This document shows, piece after piece, positions 41,993 through 54,796 of a stretch of 64,000 nt of DNA. The DNA lies in assembly GCA_905250075.1 (NCBI GenBank), contig CAJNOP010000001.1:7529634-7593633 (forward strand). The letters are read 5' to 3'. Position numbers and translations under genes: made by a program. This DNA is from Rotaria sp. Silwood1 (Eukaryota > Rotifera > Eurotatoria > Philodinida > Philodinidae). Position 1 is the first letter of the stretch. The number at the start of each line of letters is the position of its first letter. A model generated the notes under the pieces. The model worked only from the letters and a program-made list of their open reading frames with translations. It had not been told where the DNA came from and made no database searches.

Positions 41993-44900
41993 TGAAAAAA
42001 AAACCAAACAAAAATGTCAAAAAAAATTGTCCTTTCTCTTGTGTACATACGTAGCCAGCTGCACTGCTTTGTGTTTCTGCCACATAAAAATTTTCTTCTT
42101 CTCTTTTTTACTTTTTTTTTTTTTATAATTGAAATGCGACATGTATATTTGATGCAGAATAGGTAGATTGTCCTTAAAAGCAAACAGATTTGACAAAAGT
42201 ACGGTTGAAATCAAACCACACTCTAAGAAAAGGTTTTTAACGAAACCAAAAAAGGTTCTTCACGTATATATAGACGCAGAACTTTTCTATTCATTTCGTA
42301 GATAAACGGTTTTGTATCAGACTACCTCTGAACTGCTGTAAAAAAAAGTTTCGTAGTGATTCCTTCATCAATAACATTAGTTTTATCTTCTTACCGCTAT
42401 ACCTTTCTTTCTAAACGTCAACGCTGATACGTATGCTTCATCCTTATTTCTATCCCTAACCTCTTATTTCTATATTTAATCTCCAAGAACTAAATCATAA
42501 TGCTCTCATATTCTTTTGTCCATTGCTCTTGAATCTTTTGCCTCAGACCTGTATCCTTTGAGTGTATTCTGATGTTTATATCCTTATACCTATGCATTGG
42601 GAGGTATACCTTATTACTTATATTTTTAGACTTATCCCATTAAACAGATACCATTATAAGTATATTTTCATGTTTACATCTGTATAACTATACTGTTTTA
42701 TCCATGTCTTTGTCTCTTTTCTAACTGGTATACCATTTGACTTGTAATTTTGAACTTGTCTCCTTATCAGTGTCGGCTTAAGTGTTGTTCCGTACCTCTG
42801 TATTTTTTAGGACTGAACCGTTATAACTGTGTACAGATACGTATGTGTTCAACATAATCCTCATTCAATATAAAATCAACTTGAGAAAGCAAAACTGAAC
42901 TGTGTATTACAGAAGCGCTCAAAGTAGAAGGAAACATAGGAGTAATAGCAGCAGCTCTTTCGACCTAAAGGCTTTACGCTATGATGATTTCCAATCGAAT
43001 GCCTCTCAATTATTCCAATGATCAGTGGTAATAATGGATGGATGAGTGGAAAAATCGTTCTAATCATAGAATGGCGAATGATTTTAACGAGTCAATTATC
43101 ATTTTTGTGTGTCGTCTACGAGAATCAATTTATATGAAACATTTTGACATGATGCTCATGCAAATGGTTTTGCATGTAAATTTTGGCTTGCTATCTGCAC
43201 GAAAAAAGATTAAAAAAAAACATTCGATACCGTTGCTTAGGTAAAACATTTTCTAACAAAAACATATATAGAACCATTTTCTGTCATCAGAGTAGGGAAA
43301 TAGTTCGGTAAGAAGAGTACGATCGCCTTTTCTTAAAAACAATGCGAAACCATTGGTATCAGACGAGGCTATCGAAGATTCTTATACCAATACTAGCTGA
43401 ATTCTATGAATTCGAAATCACGTATGAATCTATCTGAGACTCGAGCAAATCTGCCCGAATAGACCCATTTAAGCTGCAGCCAATACGATGTAGCTAGAAC
43501 TATTTCCCAGTATTTCACACAGACACATCGTCATATGATGATGCTTCTCACCATGGCAATCAACAAGATATTTTCTGAAAAAATGAAAGTAATATTTTTC
43601 TAGATTTGAGCGGTAGCCTATACACATTGGCTGATGATCAATTTAATAAATGAAAAAGAAAATAATATTTCGTTTCTTCAGTTTACTGGAAATACTTTGA
43701 TTGTCACATAAGGTTATTTTTCAGTGATATCAAAAAACGAATTTTTTTTTACGGCAAACAAGAATGAACTAACCACATATGCATATTCTGAAAGTAGAGC
43801 TTCTGCTTTATTGAATCGTTACACAATATTTGTTTGATCTCATTATAATTAAAAAAAATAACTTATTTTTCTCCACTAATGAATTATCTAAAAAGCTACG
43901 TTCAATAAAGTAACATTCAAAACTTTTCTGAAGCTGCAATTCTGATGAAGCTTTCAAAGAGAATTCTTCTATGTCTGACGCTTCTACCATGTATGCAAAC
44001 AACTACACACATGCTTCTAAACTGAGATACCGTCTTGTTTAAAACCCTTTGTTTGTGAGCTTAGTGGTCCTTTCAGATATAAGTAACAATAGATTTAAAA
44101 CCAGCAAGAAAACTGCATTGAATGATGTATAGTTTGTGAATATTTTCGAATTTTGTTTTTCAGAAATTAGCGACTTTTTTATCAATTATTATTTTTAAAT
44201 AGTAGACATTAATAATGTTCTGAGTAAAACATTATTCCAATAAAGAATAAGTCATGTGCATATGCACTCTAGAAATCATTCATTGTGTTTCAGAATCATT
44301 TTGCATTTAGAATCAAATGGATCCTCAAGAATCCCAAATTCATAGAAATCAGTCACGCATCAAAGATTGCATTTAGAGCCTTTTGAAATTTTTCATGGTA
44401 AACCTTTCTCTTTCTTTATTTTCGTCTTTTTGGATTTTGCGACACCCTTATTTTTATAACAACTATTAACTCGATGCAATCGTATAGCAGTTATATTTCA
44501 AAACCAGAGCGATTCTTATCATGATCGTTAAACAGAAAGCATTATAAATCACTCACTTTTCTTGCGCAAAAACTAATGAAGACTTATATGCAATGATAAA
44601 AAGTTATCTGGTAGAAGAAATGAGGTAGCATGCTGAAATCTGTTTCTTTCTAGAGTGAATAAATCAAAAATCTTTATGTATAAAAAACAATGATACTGTA
44701 TTAAAATCTATCTGCTGATTCTGTGCACAATAATAAGTACAAATAAGCTAAACATATTCATCTTGATATAGAACTGAAATAACCTTGCTCTTGATTAAAG
44801 CTCATAACTATTGTAAAAGGTCATAACAACGAAATATTTGACAAAAAAAGTATTGTTAACATTCATGTGTAATAAAGAACCTTGAACAGTGAAAATTTCT

Positions 44901-46604
44901 CACACAAGTGAAGAAGCACAACGAAAACTATAGTAATTCAGTGAAATATAATTCTATGGATTATTCCAGAGTTTGCCACTAATAGCCTAAAATAAATTTC
45001 ACCTGTTAATGCTGCTGTCATCAATAGAGCATGAATGTAGACATGTGTTGTAAATATTTGAACCGTGTCAAACTTGAGTTATCCGTCAAATTTCAAAAAA
45101 ACTTTACAAAAAAAATATTATTGAAATATTTTCTTTTGTTTTCTATTTCTATAAAATTCTAAGTATACTTTTTTTTCTAAGATAGAACTAGTCTGTGAAC
45201 GAATTTCTTTTATTGTATTTTTGACTCTAAACATGTTCTGTTATATTAGAAAAAAATTGTTTTTTCTTGCATTTGCGATGATTTCGTGATCTTTTTTTTA
45301 TTTTTCTTGTGGGTATTCATTTTCAGCATAACAAGATCTTTAACAGATATCATAGACGTATGAACCGATTGACATGATTGTACAACCTTGAAAAGGCAAA
45401 GTTTCTTGTGTAACGCTAGAAAACCGAGTGTTTGACCCATTTTTTTTTATCGGTAACATTATCAACGAAGAAAATTATTTTAGTATGCTTTACGCTCTTT
45501 TTTTCGTCCAGACGTAAGAAGATTATGCTAGATGAACTTCGTATAATTTTACAAAGATGGAGTTCATTTACCTTTTATCCGCGAAGTCTGTTAGTTTTTA
45601 AAGAACATTGCTCGAAGCAAGTGCAATAGAAGAGGCAGCTCATTTCAATAGGCATTATGATCAACTGGGATGACGCGACTCAACATTTTTCATAGAAATC
45701 TGTAGAGAATAGTTTTTATAAGACATCTGTTCAAGATCTAATGTCGATTTGAAAAAAAAAGGTGGATAGGAGTGTTTTAAATAGCTTTTGCTTTAAACAG
45801 ATCTGGTTTTATTAAGATTGTCAATCAACTGCTTTGAAAGCCAACGTATCCTATGAGGTGACTATGGTGAGTTTTCAATTATCAGGTGTGCATCCGAACC
45901 ACCCAGGGAAGATCTACAAAACTATGCGAGCCTCATATTTTTTAGATTTAGTTAATCAGCAGTCACAGATGCATTCTAGTCGAAATTCTAGTTTGGTTTT
46001 TCAATCAATTTCTTTGAAAAAAATTACACTTTTGCTCTTTTCTGATGCTACAAAGAATCATTCTTTCGACACTTTTTTGTCATAAGTTTTCTTTAAAAAA
46101 CTTCAGAAAACATGCTAGGAGAATCTGTAATATATTATTTGATGTGGCTTTAACTTTCTTTGCCAATGGTGAAAATTGCAGCGATCTCTCTTGTCTCTAT
46201 TAAAGTTTGTTCAAAACATTCCCAACCGCCTTTTTTTTTGAAATGATCATTATTTCATTTGAAAAACTATAAGAAGATCTAAAAGACTTCAAATTAAATT
46301 TTATCTAAAACATTTTACAGATATTTTCAAACATAATAAGTTTGTGCATAGCATTGATAAATAATCATTTTGTACACATATTAGAGATAAATTTACGTGA
46401 AATACAACTTCAACGAAATATGAAATGAAACTATAAAAACCTTTCGTAAACCGCTTGAACAATTAAAGAGATATTCACTCTTTCATTTCGACCAACCTTT
46501 TGACACACCCTATATGATAGAAGAAAAAACAATGTTAATATTTTCTAAAAACAAAAAAAAAACCAAAATCTAAAAACGCGCATTGTTCAATCGGTTGTTC
46601 TTTG
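41993..46604. other. 4.6 kb spacer between GH125 and TMEM26-like genes
   Basis: No gene could be supported. 42380-42840 is unusually C/T-rich with loosely repeated phrases such as TATCCTTATACC, GTATACCTTATTAC and CTGTATAACTATAC, perhaps a very degraded minisatellite. Small open frames at 43038-43244, 45432-45629 and 45834-46085 have no recognisable domains. Promoters of both divergent flanking genes must lie at the two edges. Confidence 0.4.
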
Positions 46605-47831
46605 ATGTCTACTACTAAATTCAATTCATTCTTTGACAGTAATACACTTCGTCGTCTATCAGTTCGTTTAATTTTAATTGGTTTTGCTATGTTTATGACG
46701 TGTTCAATAATGTGTGTAACACAAAATTATTATGTATTAACATATTGTTGTGGTATATTAGCAATAACAATTGAAGGTAGTATAAGTCTTTATTATCAAT
46801 TTCGTGGTGAATGGAAAGAATTTAAATGGTTTTCTCCATCAATTATTTTATTTATTGTAACATGTGTACCAACATTGAAAATATTAAAACAACATCAATT
46901 ACATGTTAGTGAAGTATTTAAACAAACAAATATTGAAATATTACTTAAACGTAATATAACATATTGTTTCAATATTACTTTTGAATCAAAATTAATTGGT
47001 TATAATAAAAAAAAAATTCCGTTATATACGTTTAAATGCGCAAAAGATGAATTAATTTTTTTTAATAAAGATAATTTTAAATTAATGTGTTCAGTATTAA
47101 CTAAAATACAATATCGTCAATGTCAATCATCTAAACGTTGTCGAACTGACCCAAGTATAAATATTCTACGGTCTTTTATGAAAAATTCATGTACACGTTG
47201 GAGAGAATTAATTAATCGTTTTACATTAATTGGTATATTAAGTGATGAATTAGCTGGTTTTATGCTTATTGAACAGTTACTTTTACTTGTATTAGTTATT
47301 GTTAATTGGATATGGCCACAAACAGAAACGTCTGATGAAGTTTTTTTTGCTCAAATGTTACGTCAATATCTAGCTGCTGCGCCTGATATTGTAGAGTTTT
47401 ATGGAAATTTTCATCAAGGTGAAAATTTAAATAAATTACAAGATCGAAATAATTTACAAACAGCTATTTTTATTATATTTATTATGTCAACATTTCAATT
47501 TAGTATAAATTTACAAATGAAAACAAAACCAACAAGAAATTTACATAGAAAAAATTTTTTTCAATTAAATATGAAAAATAAATGTTTAGTTTTATTTGAA
47601 TTAATTTTTTCTACATCAATGTGGTCAGTTATTTATATAACAATAACACAAGATTTACCATTTTTAATAATACGTTGGTATTTTCTTACATTTATGTCAG
47701 ATAGTTCAAGTAAAATGGTTTTCTTTTTAATGAAAAATGCTTTAACTATCATGATATCATTTCATTCCGGTTTTAATGATGTCATTGAATTTAAAGAAAA
47801 TATTCAGAAAAAAATAATTAAAAATAATTAA
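46605..47831 (+). CDS. TMEM26-family multi-pass membrane protein
   Basis: A single-exon gene of 408 residues. Several hydrophobic segments are visible (about residues 20-40, 45-62, 77-95, 215-240, 285-305 and three near the C-terminus), with a Cys-containing extracellular or luminal loop between TM3 and TM4 (YCFNITFES, FKCAKDEL, CQSSKRC) bearing N-glycosylation sequons. The block FFAQMLRQYLAAAPDIVEFYGNF resembles the conserved TMEM26 motif in which an A(A/T)A/PDI(V/L)EF core follows a helix. TQDLPFLIIRWYFL also fits the family's Q-D-xPFLxxR segment. The molecular role of TMEM26 proteins is unknown. The family assignment rests on these two motifs and the topology, so it is moderately secure. 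An earlier ATG is lacking; the next Met is two codons on. Confidence 0.75.
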   Translation: MSTTKFNSFFDSNTLRRLSVRLILIGFAMFMTCSIMCVTQNYYVLTYCCGILAITIEGSISLYYQFRGEWKEFKWFSPSIILFIVTCVPTLKILKQHQLHVSEVFKQTNIEILLKRNITYCFNITFESKLIGYNKKKIPLYTFKCAKDELIFFNKDNFKLMCSVLTKIQYRQCQSSKRCRTDPSINILRSFMKNSCTRWRELINRFTLIGILSDELAGFMLIEQLLLLVLVIVNWIWPQTETSDEVFFAQMLRQYLAAAPDIVEFYGNFHQGENLNKLQDRNNLQTAIFIIFIMSTFQFSINLQMKTKPTRNLHRKNFFQLNMKNKCLVLFELIFSTSMWSVIYITITQDLPFLIIRWYFLTFMSDSSSKMVFFLMKNALTIMISFHSGFNDVIEFKENIQKKIIKNN

Positions 47832-49714
47832 AAATAAAGCTTTTTCTCTTATGTAATTGTTAATTTCACACAGATCACATACAGTGATTACAAATGTTAC
47901 AGAAGAATTTTAAATTGTTCTAACAACAATAAATATATCATTATTTCTATTCACAAGCGTTTTATTATTATGAAAATTATTACATTATATTTCAAAATAA
48001 TATAGAATGTGGAATAAAAGAAAGTGCCCATGTGAAAGAACATGCACACCATTTCTTTTTGAAACTTTTCAATTTTTGTATTAAAATTTCAATCTTCATA
48101 CATACCTAAACGTTCATAGGTATTTAAACCTTCCATGACTATTTAAAACTTCACAGCTCCATAGCTATTTAAAGATACTTACTATTTAAATTATGATCTT
48201 TTTACAAAGTTATCGTAGCTATTTTATTTAGCTAGTTATTTATAACTTAGTGCTTTTAAGACTAAATCGTTGCGAATGCAAAGGTTGCTGATTATTATTT
48301 AAATAAAATACGTAGCTGTCAAAGGGTTCAAATAGCTGTTGTTTTTTGTGTCTGTATTGCTATGCATTTTCATTTTGTTAACGTAAATATTTAAAACAAG
48401 TTTTATACAGCAAATGATTTGAAGAAAAGAATATAGAAGAAATTTTATTTTTGGTATTTAAAAATGATCACATAGTAAATTGCTAGGTTTTTATCAGGAG
48501 AATAATTATTATTTGGTTTTAAAGAAGTGCATGTTAATCGATTAAATATTATGTCATGTCATCGTCATTACATCAGATTAATCATGATATTATTTCTAAT
48601 GAATCTGACTATATAATATTCAATTATCTATTTATAGTGTAACTTGACAATTAATTCAAATCGAATTGTTTTCTAGATCGAGTTCTGTAGGACAACAATG
48701 GACAACACTAGTAAAAAAAAGAATACTTTCTGTTTTTTTCATTAACAATAGCACCAAGTTTATTTTTTTATTATTACATGAATTGAAACTCATATTGATA
48801 ACATTATAAGTTTGTGCAAAAGCACACATGTCACTTACCTTGAACAAAATAAACACGTTATACTAAATAGTTCAACAAAAACTAGAAGAAAAAATCGTAG
48901 TCTGAATCTAGCGACGCCTAATCTATGCAATAAACTCATAGTAAAACGTGAGATCTTATTCTAATATCTATCACTATGCTTCAAATAATACTGACCATCT
49001 TTAAAAAATGCACTATGTAAATTAAATGCTCCTCATAATATTTTGCATAAACAGAAAACTATTACATCAATGAGCACCAAAATATATTTATTAACCAGTG
49101 CTGCATATCTGTAAGTAATACTGCTTATAAATGATCTATCACTACGCAAATAATTTCATCAGAATAGTTTTTCTATCTTTCAATCTCCTTGCTCGAAAAC
49201 AATAAGAAACGTTAAATAAATCCTTGACTGTAGTATCAATAATAATCAATACTTATTTACTAGTGCTTCATATGATTAAAACTGCTTCGTAGTGAACAGC
49301 TACTCATGAAGATATTTGCAAACATTTGACCTTAAATGCATATCAAACACGTAATCAAACAATGATGAAGATTTAAATAGGCGACAAGTATTTAAAAATT
49401 CAGGTAGTATGAATAGCTATTAAGATATAGATAGCCATGAAAATTTAGAAGAAATGACCATATACACTCGAGTATACATTGTCACTTTCCTGGTAAATAG
49501 TGATGTATCATATTCATTTTCTTTATTTGTGTGTTTCCATTCCACTGGATTTTTTTCACCTGTCTGAATCTATTCACAGAAAAAGAAAATTTTTCTTACT
49601 TCTTTTTACATTTAAAATTAAGAGATATGTTTGTGAATTGTTTATCAAATCTTTCTATGATTGACTCATTATCTATTTGAGTCTGTTTTGTATATATCTG
49701 AAAACAAATATTTA
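47832..49714. other. Spacer between TMEM26-like and mannosyltransferase genes
   Basis: 1.9 kb between convergent genes. 48100-48350 and 49370-49450 contain several copies of a (G)CTATTTAA(A) phrase (for example TAGGTATTTAAA, TGACTATTTAAA and TAGCTATTTAAA within 70 bp), suggesting an eroded short tandem repeat. No gene recognised. Confidence 0.4.
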
Positions 49715-52700
49715 TTAGAGATATTTCAGTAAATTATCAACAAAGTGAGGCATTGAATTGTTTGTTTTGCTCATTAATATTCGATTGTTTCTCGATTCTT
49801 CAAAAAACAAAGATTCATTCAGCGCATATTGATGATCCTCAGTATCTTCTAATTGGATTCCACCTGTGTAACATACACTATCAGTGATTTGTGGATTAGG
49901 TTTCTTAACAATATGAAAACAACTGGTGGATGCTCCTGGTAAACGACAGTGAGCAAAGAAAAACGAATTGTTATTTGGATCACCAAGACCAATACGAGTA
50001 TAACCTAAATTAGCTCGTGTGTAGCTGATATGTTCATATTTGAAAAGATGAACATGACTAAATCACAGAAGAAAATATGAAGAAGTATAATAATCAAAGA
50101 TAAAAACATATAATATTCATACTTAATGTAGATATGTTGTGCAAGACTATCTGTTTTGCAAAGAGACCAACCACAAAAACGAGTACCATCGAATGAACCA
50201 GTCTAAGAGTAATAAGAAAAAAAAATCAGTTTAAATCACAAAATAACTATTGCTAACGCCAATATATGATGGATATCAATATTTTTTTAAGTATTTAGAG
50301 AACGACAATAGCAGTTTTCAATACTGGAAAGAGAAATATGGAAAAGTAACACTTTGCTGATATTATTTGGACTATGTTTCAGTCTATTAGGTGAGTTATT
50401 GCTATAGATTTTTATCAGAAGTTTTCTAAAACCCTTCTTCAACTACCTATGAGTTTCGCTTTAGGAAATTAACAGCAAAAACATTTCTCTTTAGATCTAC
50501 GCAAGACCGACTCTTCTAGCTTATTCCATTCAGGAGGTATAAATATTTTACTGGAAGCCTTGTAATCAGTCAAATGATCATTGGTAGCTTTCAACTGTAT
50601 TCAGTTCGATGTATTCGTCTTTGCTGAGTGTAATGATGTTATTTGTTGTTAGTTTTGAAATGACCTGACATGAGAAAGACAATATCTTTAAAATGTCTCA
50701 TATAATGTTACAAGTTTTGCATCAACTGAATTACAAAAATCATGATCTAGCTACTTACGACCATATTGACACTAAAAATAGATACTACGATAGGAGTCAG
50801 TGTAGAGTAATACATTGAATTCAATAGAACTTTCGAATGATCAATGATCAGTTGACCGCTTTCAAAGTTTTCAGTAAACTCATTGTAACTCCCGTATGAA
50901 ATAAACTAGAAGAATTGATCTTGTGTAAATCGATAGAGAAATGTCTTTGCTGTCGATTTATTAAAATGGAACTTACAGTTAGTTAAGAAAGTTTTTTTTT
51001 CAAACATTTCTGATCAAAATTTACAACAAAAACTCATCTGCTTGACTAAAACATTGTTCAAACAATTCATCAAACTGTCATTTTCTCTACGTTTCTCTTT
51101 CCAATGGTCAAATCTACAGGATTCTAGTTACTTTTGTTTTCACGATATTCAAAAATTAACAATGGACATCATATTTTGTCATCAAGAATAGAATACTTGA
51201 TAACTTACAGCACATGGTATCATCACTATATAATATTTTACATCCATATAACGAAAACCTAATCGATATGTATCTTTGTCTCCACTAGAAACATGCTACA
51301 ACAAAACAAATGTAAATCTATTCTGATTAGTGTCATTAACAAATGATTACTTTATAGAATAGTTCATGATTATCATTCATCAATTTTGCCATATAAATTC
51401 CATTCCATACACGTTTTTTGTCAACTAATATTGTAGCACTATCCAATTCATATTCATGTTCACCACAAGTTGTATTAAGCAAATTCCATACAGATGGATG
51501 TTGTCGACTTAGATAAGCATCAGGAAAGAAAAGAGCACCAAATTTGAGATACATTGGATCGGAAACAAAAAGATCTATGGGATCTCTTGTAACATATGCA
51601 TCAGAATCGAGAAATAGTACTTCAGCAAAAGTAGCACTAACAATTGCTGCCGGTTTATAAGGAAAACTTTTCAATAAATTGCCTGCATGAGGTTTATGGA
51701 CATGAGTAGAATTAAGTTTCCAGATTTGTCTACGAGTTCTACATTGTGCTCTGTCAAAACAACATATACTGACATTGAGTCTAGATGTCTCAATAAGCGA
51801 GTTCATCATCTGTTCTTCTGATATTTGACTGGATGAATACCATATCTAAAAGAGAAAAGGTCAAATTTATTTTGGAATTTGCTTGACGGAGAAATCTTAT
51901 GTTAATGTTTTTTCGTGCGTGACAAAATAAAGTATATTATATCCATTGTTGAAACTGAAAGTGTTTTTTTTCTGTTCTTCCGAAGTGATCGAGCATAATA
52001 ATAGAAATCTCATGAAATCATTACTCAAATAAAAAAAACGTATAAATGAAACTGCATTTATGATCAAAATGTCAAACTCAAGAAGTCTGGTCAATATCAA
52101 ATTAGATCATTGAAAACAAAGAAATAAAAGTAGTATATAGTATGGTGTAGCTTTGGTAAAATGAATGTTCAATGTATGAAGACAATTGATATCAGCCTCT
52201 TTGTAACAGTTTCTATAGAGTGATATTAGGACATGTTGGATAGAAGTTCTTGATAATTTTCATTTTCAACTATATTATACTCAGACAGGCATATTAGTTT
52301 TTGTACTAACTTTGTACAAAAAAAGGAACAAACTACTCAGCTTTTTTTATCTATGTGAGACTCGATTAATATATTCGCAAAAGATACGAGTTTTTGTTCG
52401 CTTTTGAGCAAAATTTCAAGTTTTTGAGGCATTTTTTGTGAAATATGAACTATAGTCACTCTTTCATCAAACACTGTGGCAGACCTTTTTGATATACGAT
52501 CACAGACTCACTATCAATAACGTGTCGTTTTAATATATGAATTACTTACCTATTGCATTTTTAAAGGACCAAGCAGAACGATAGTGAAGAAATGTATCTC
52601 AAAAAAATTTTCCTGTGATTAGCAACAGTGGCTACAGTGTGTTTCACATTTTAGTCCCACGGCGATTTGCGCAACCAGCTGTTCTTTGTTTCATATATTT

Positions 52701-54174
52701 GATGGCCAAATGGGAACTCATACAAAGAAACAAAAAAAGCGGAATAATTTCTTCCTTTTTTTTTGAACAAAATTAGTACAAAAACCACCTTGTCTGTCTG
52801 TATGATTGTCGCTCAAGACATTTCTTGTTTTGTTCCAATAAATCATATACACGAATCGTATACTTTTTTTTCTTCCTCCTCTGTTAGCTCTGAAAGTTTA
52901 AACCATCTTTGACATGTAAAAGGATCCTTCATTTTCGCTTCCGTTATCAGAGTTGAAAACTCGTATTGAAATCATTGATCTTTGGTTTCGGTCACTAGAG
53001 AAATATACCTAATCAATGATGATTATGATTTCTAAGATCGTTGGTTATTAGGAGAAGCTACTGAATAATTGCTGATTTTTTTCTCTAATTGATACAAAGT
53101 AGAGAACACGAGAAAGAAAACTTTGACTTGAAGTTTCTACTCAGAATTCTCTTTCGAAAAATCTATATTAGTGCTAAAAAACAGACTTTAGTTAGAAATA
53201 TGATCATCCGTTTTTCTGTCACATTGTGATATTGGCTGAAGTTCATACTCTCAGATAAATATTGTGAAAAGATGATTCCATTAATAATAATAACGCAATG
53301 ATTTTCATCATAGCTCTACCGTTTTAACTCTTTAAAAAGCTAAGTATACTTTTCTAATATGAAGATTTCGAGTATTTTGATAGAAAACTTTCAACAAACT
53401 ATTTTTTTAAGTCTTACTCAATGAAATTATTGTTTAATGTCTACGAGAAAAAAATTAATAGTTAATACTTTTCAATAGGATTGATGTTATGTATATAATT
53501 CTAATCTGAATTTGAAGTTGTTTCTAATTTCAAAAAGCTGACTTCATTTTCTTGTTAATTTTATGTGAATAGTTATAGATTTGTAAATATGTCATTTTTT
53601 TTCTTCATTACAATGCTGTTGATATCTATTTTTTTGTATAAATACCGTTCTCAATTTTTTATTATAATGCAGAAGAAAAAAAAACTCATTTTAATATATG
53701 TCTAAATGAAATTATATTTACCTGAACATTCAATTGAGTACCACTGTGTTCAATCATTTTCAAATTGACTCTCGCTAATTCTAATTGACTTGGTCCAACA
53801 GTGAGAACAATACCTCGACCATGAAAATATTCGTTTTGATAAGGTACAATTTGTTGACGAAGTGTTACAAGTAATTTCGATATAATTGGGAAATCTTGTT
53901 CGTGTTCTTCATTTAATGGTCGCATTGTATTACAATTTCGTGATCTACTATCATACATCCGAGAATAACTCGCTAAGTGTTCATTAATTAATTTATTTCT
54001 GAATGATGCTTTGATCAAATGTAACCCTGATGGGTTGACAGATAAAGACAGAATAGAGTAATTTGTTGGCTTCGATATTATAAATATAATTTTAAGAAAT
54101 ATAGGTATTAATAATAAACAACAAATCACTTTGATAGTTTTTGAATGTTTATATTTATTTGGTAATAGAAACAT
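49715..54174 (-). CDS. MNN1-like alpha-mannosyltransferase (PF11051), type II membrane protein
   Basis: Mannosyltransferases of this family (GT71 group, fungal Mnn1/Mnt-like) add alpha-linked mannose in the Golgi from GDP-mannose. Five exons (53722-54174, 51351-51845, 51209-51295, 50123-50202, 49715-50057) give 485 residues. One N-terminal membrane anchor lies at about residues 15-34. Family features follow in order: GRGIVLTVGPSQLELA, VQIWYSSSQ, FPYKPAAIVSATFAEVLFLDSDAYVTRDP (the DSD/DxD-type metal site and RDP), FGALFFPD, YELDSATILVDKKRVWNG and SSGDKDTYRLGFRYM. Several Cys in the C-terminal third and many Asn-X-Ser/Thr sites fit a luminal enzyme. DSDAY replaces the DAD seen in most fungal members; either can bind Mn2+. 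Animals normally lack this family, so transfer from a fungus-like donor followed by intron gain is the simplest reading. Introns include 1.88 kb and 1.0 kb stretches. Confidence 0.9.
50203..51208 (-). other. 1.0 kb intron 3 of the mannosyltransferase gene
   Basis: AT-rich, with a GTAAGT donor and an ACTCTTAG acceptor. Nothing recognised inside. Confidence 0.5.
51846..53721 (-). other. 1.9 kb intron 1 of the mannosyltransferase gene
   Basis: It separates the membrane-anchor exon from the catalytic exons. It is AT-rich, and no coding segment or element ends were recognised. Confidence 0.5.
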
Positions 54175-54796
54175 GACTATAAATTGGGAAAATAATTTGT
54201 TATATTAACTTGTTGAAAAATATGTTTACAATAAAATCTGAGTAAAAACAACAATTGTATTCAATAATCTAATATAATTTAGAAAAAAATAATAAAAGGA
54301 TCAATTATATTCTAATAAAACTAATTATTTAGTTAAAGAAAACCATTTCATCAATTTGATACGATTATCGTGAATAGATAAAACAAATCAATGTGTGATC
54401 AATAACTGTCTTCAAATAAGTTCTTACCTTAATTATGTAGGCAAACTCACCATATGAATTACTTACTTTAGCTCAGAATAAAGTACATCTCATTGTGTAA
54501 AAACTAACACCCACAATCAATTGCACGCATGATTGGTAACTTACGATGCGCTTTTCTTTTGTATCTGTTATACAGCTTGATCTTTTTTACCTAGATGACT
54601 CGCTTGAATGAATTTCGATTGAAGGCAAACGAAACAAGCAAAAATTTATATTTTATTAGAATGGTGAATGCTTATTAAGCCAAAACAAAAAAACAATATA
54701 CTGATTTAAAACATGAAAATCAAACAAAGTGTTTGATTCAAATATCTGTTACGGTTTCTAACAAATAGATTATTAAAATATCATGGATTAAATGAC
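54175..54796. other. Upstream region of the mannosyltransferase gene
   Basis: About 620 bp of AT-rich DNA that should contain the promoter of the - strand gene. No specific element identified. Confidence 0.35.

Noticed and set aside
48100-48350. Repeated CTATTTAA phrases as a CRISPR-like or regular tandem array
   Set aside because: Spacing and unit are irregular and the phrase is short; it looks like an eroded AT-rich repeat.
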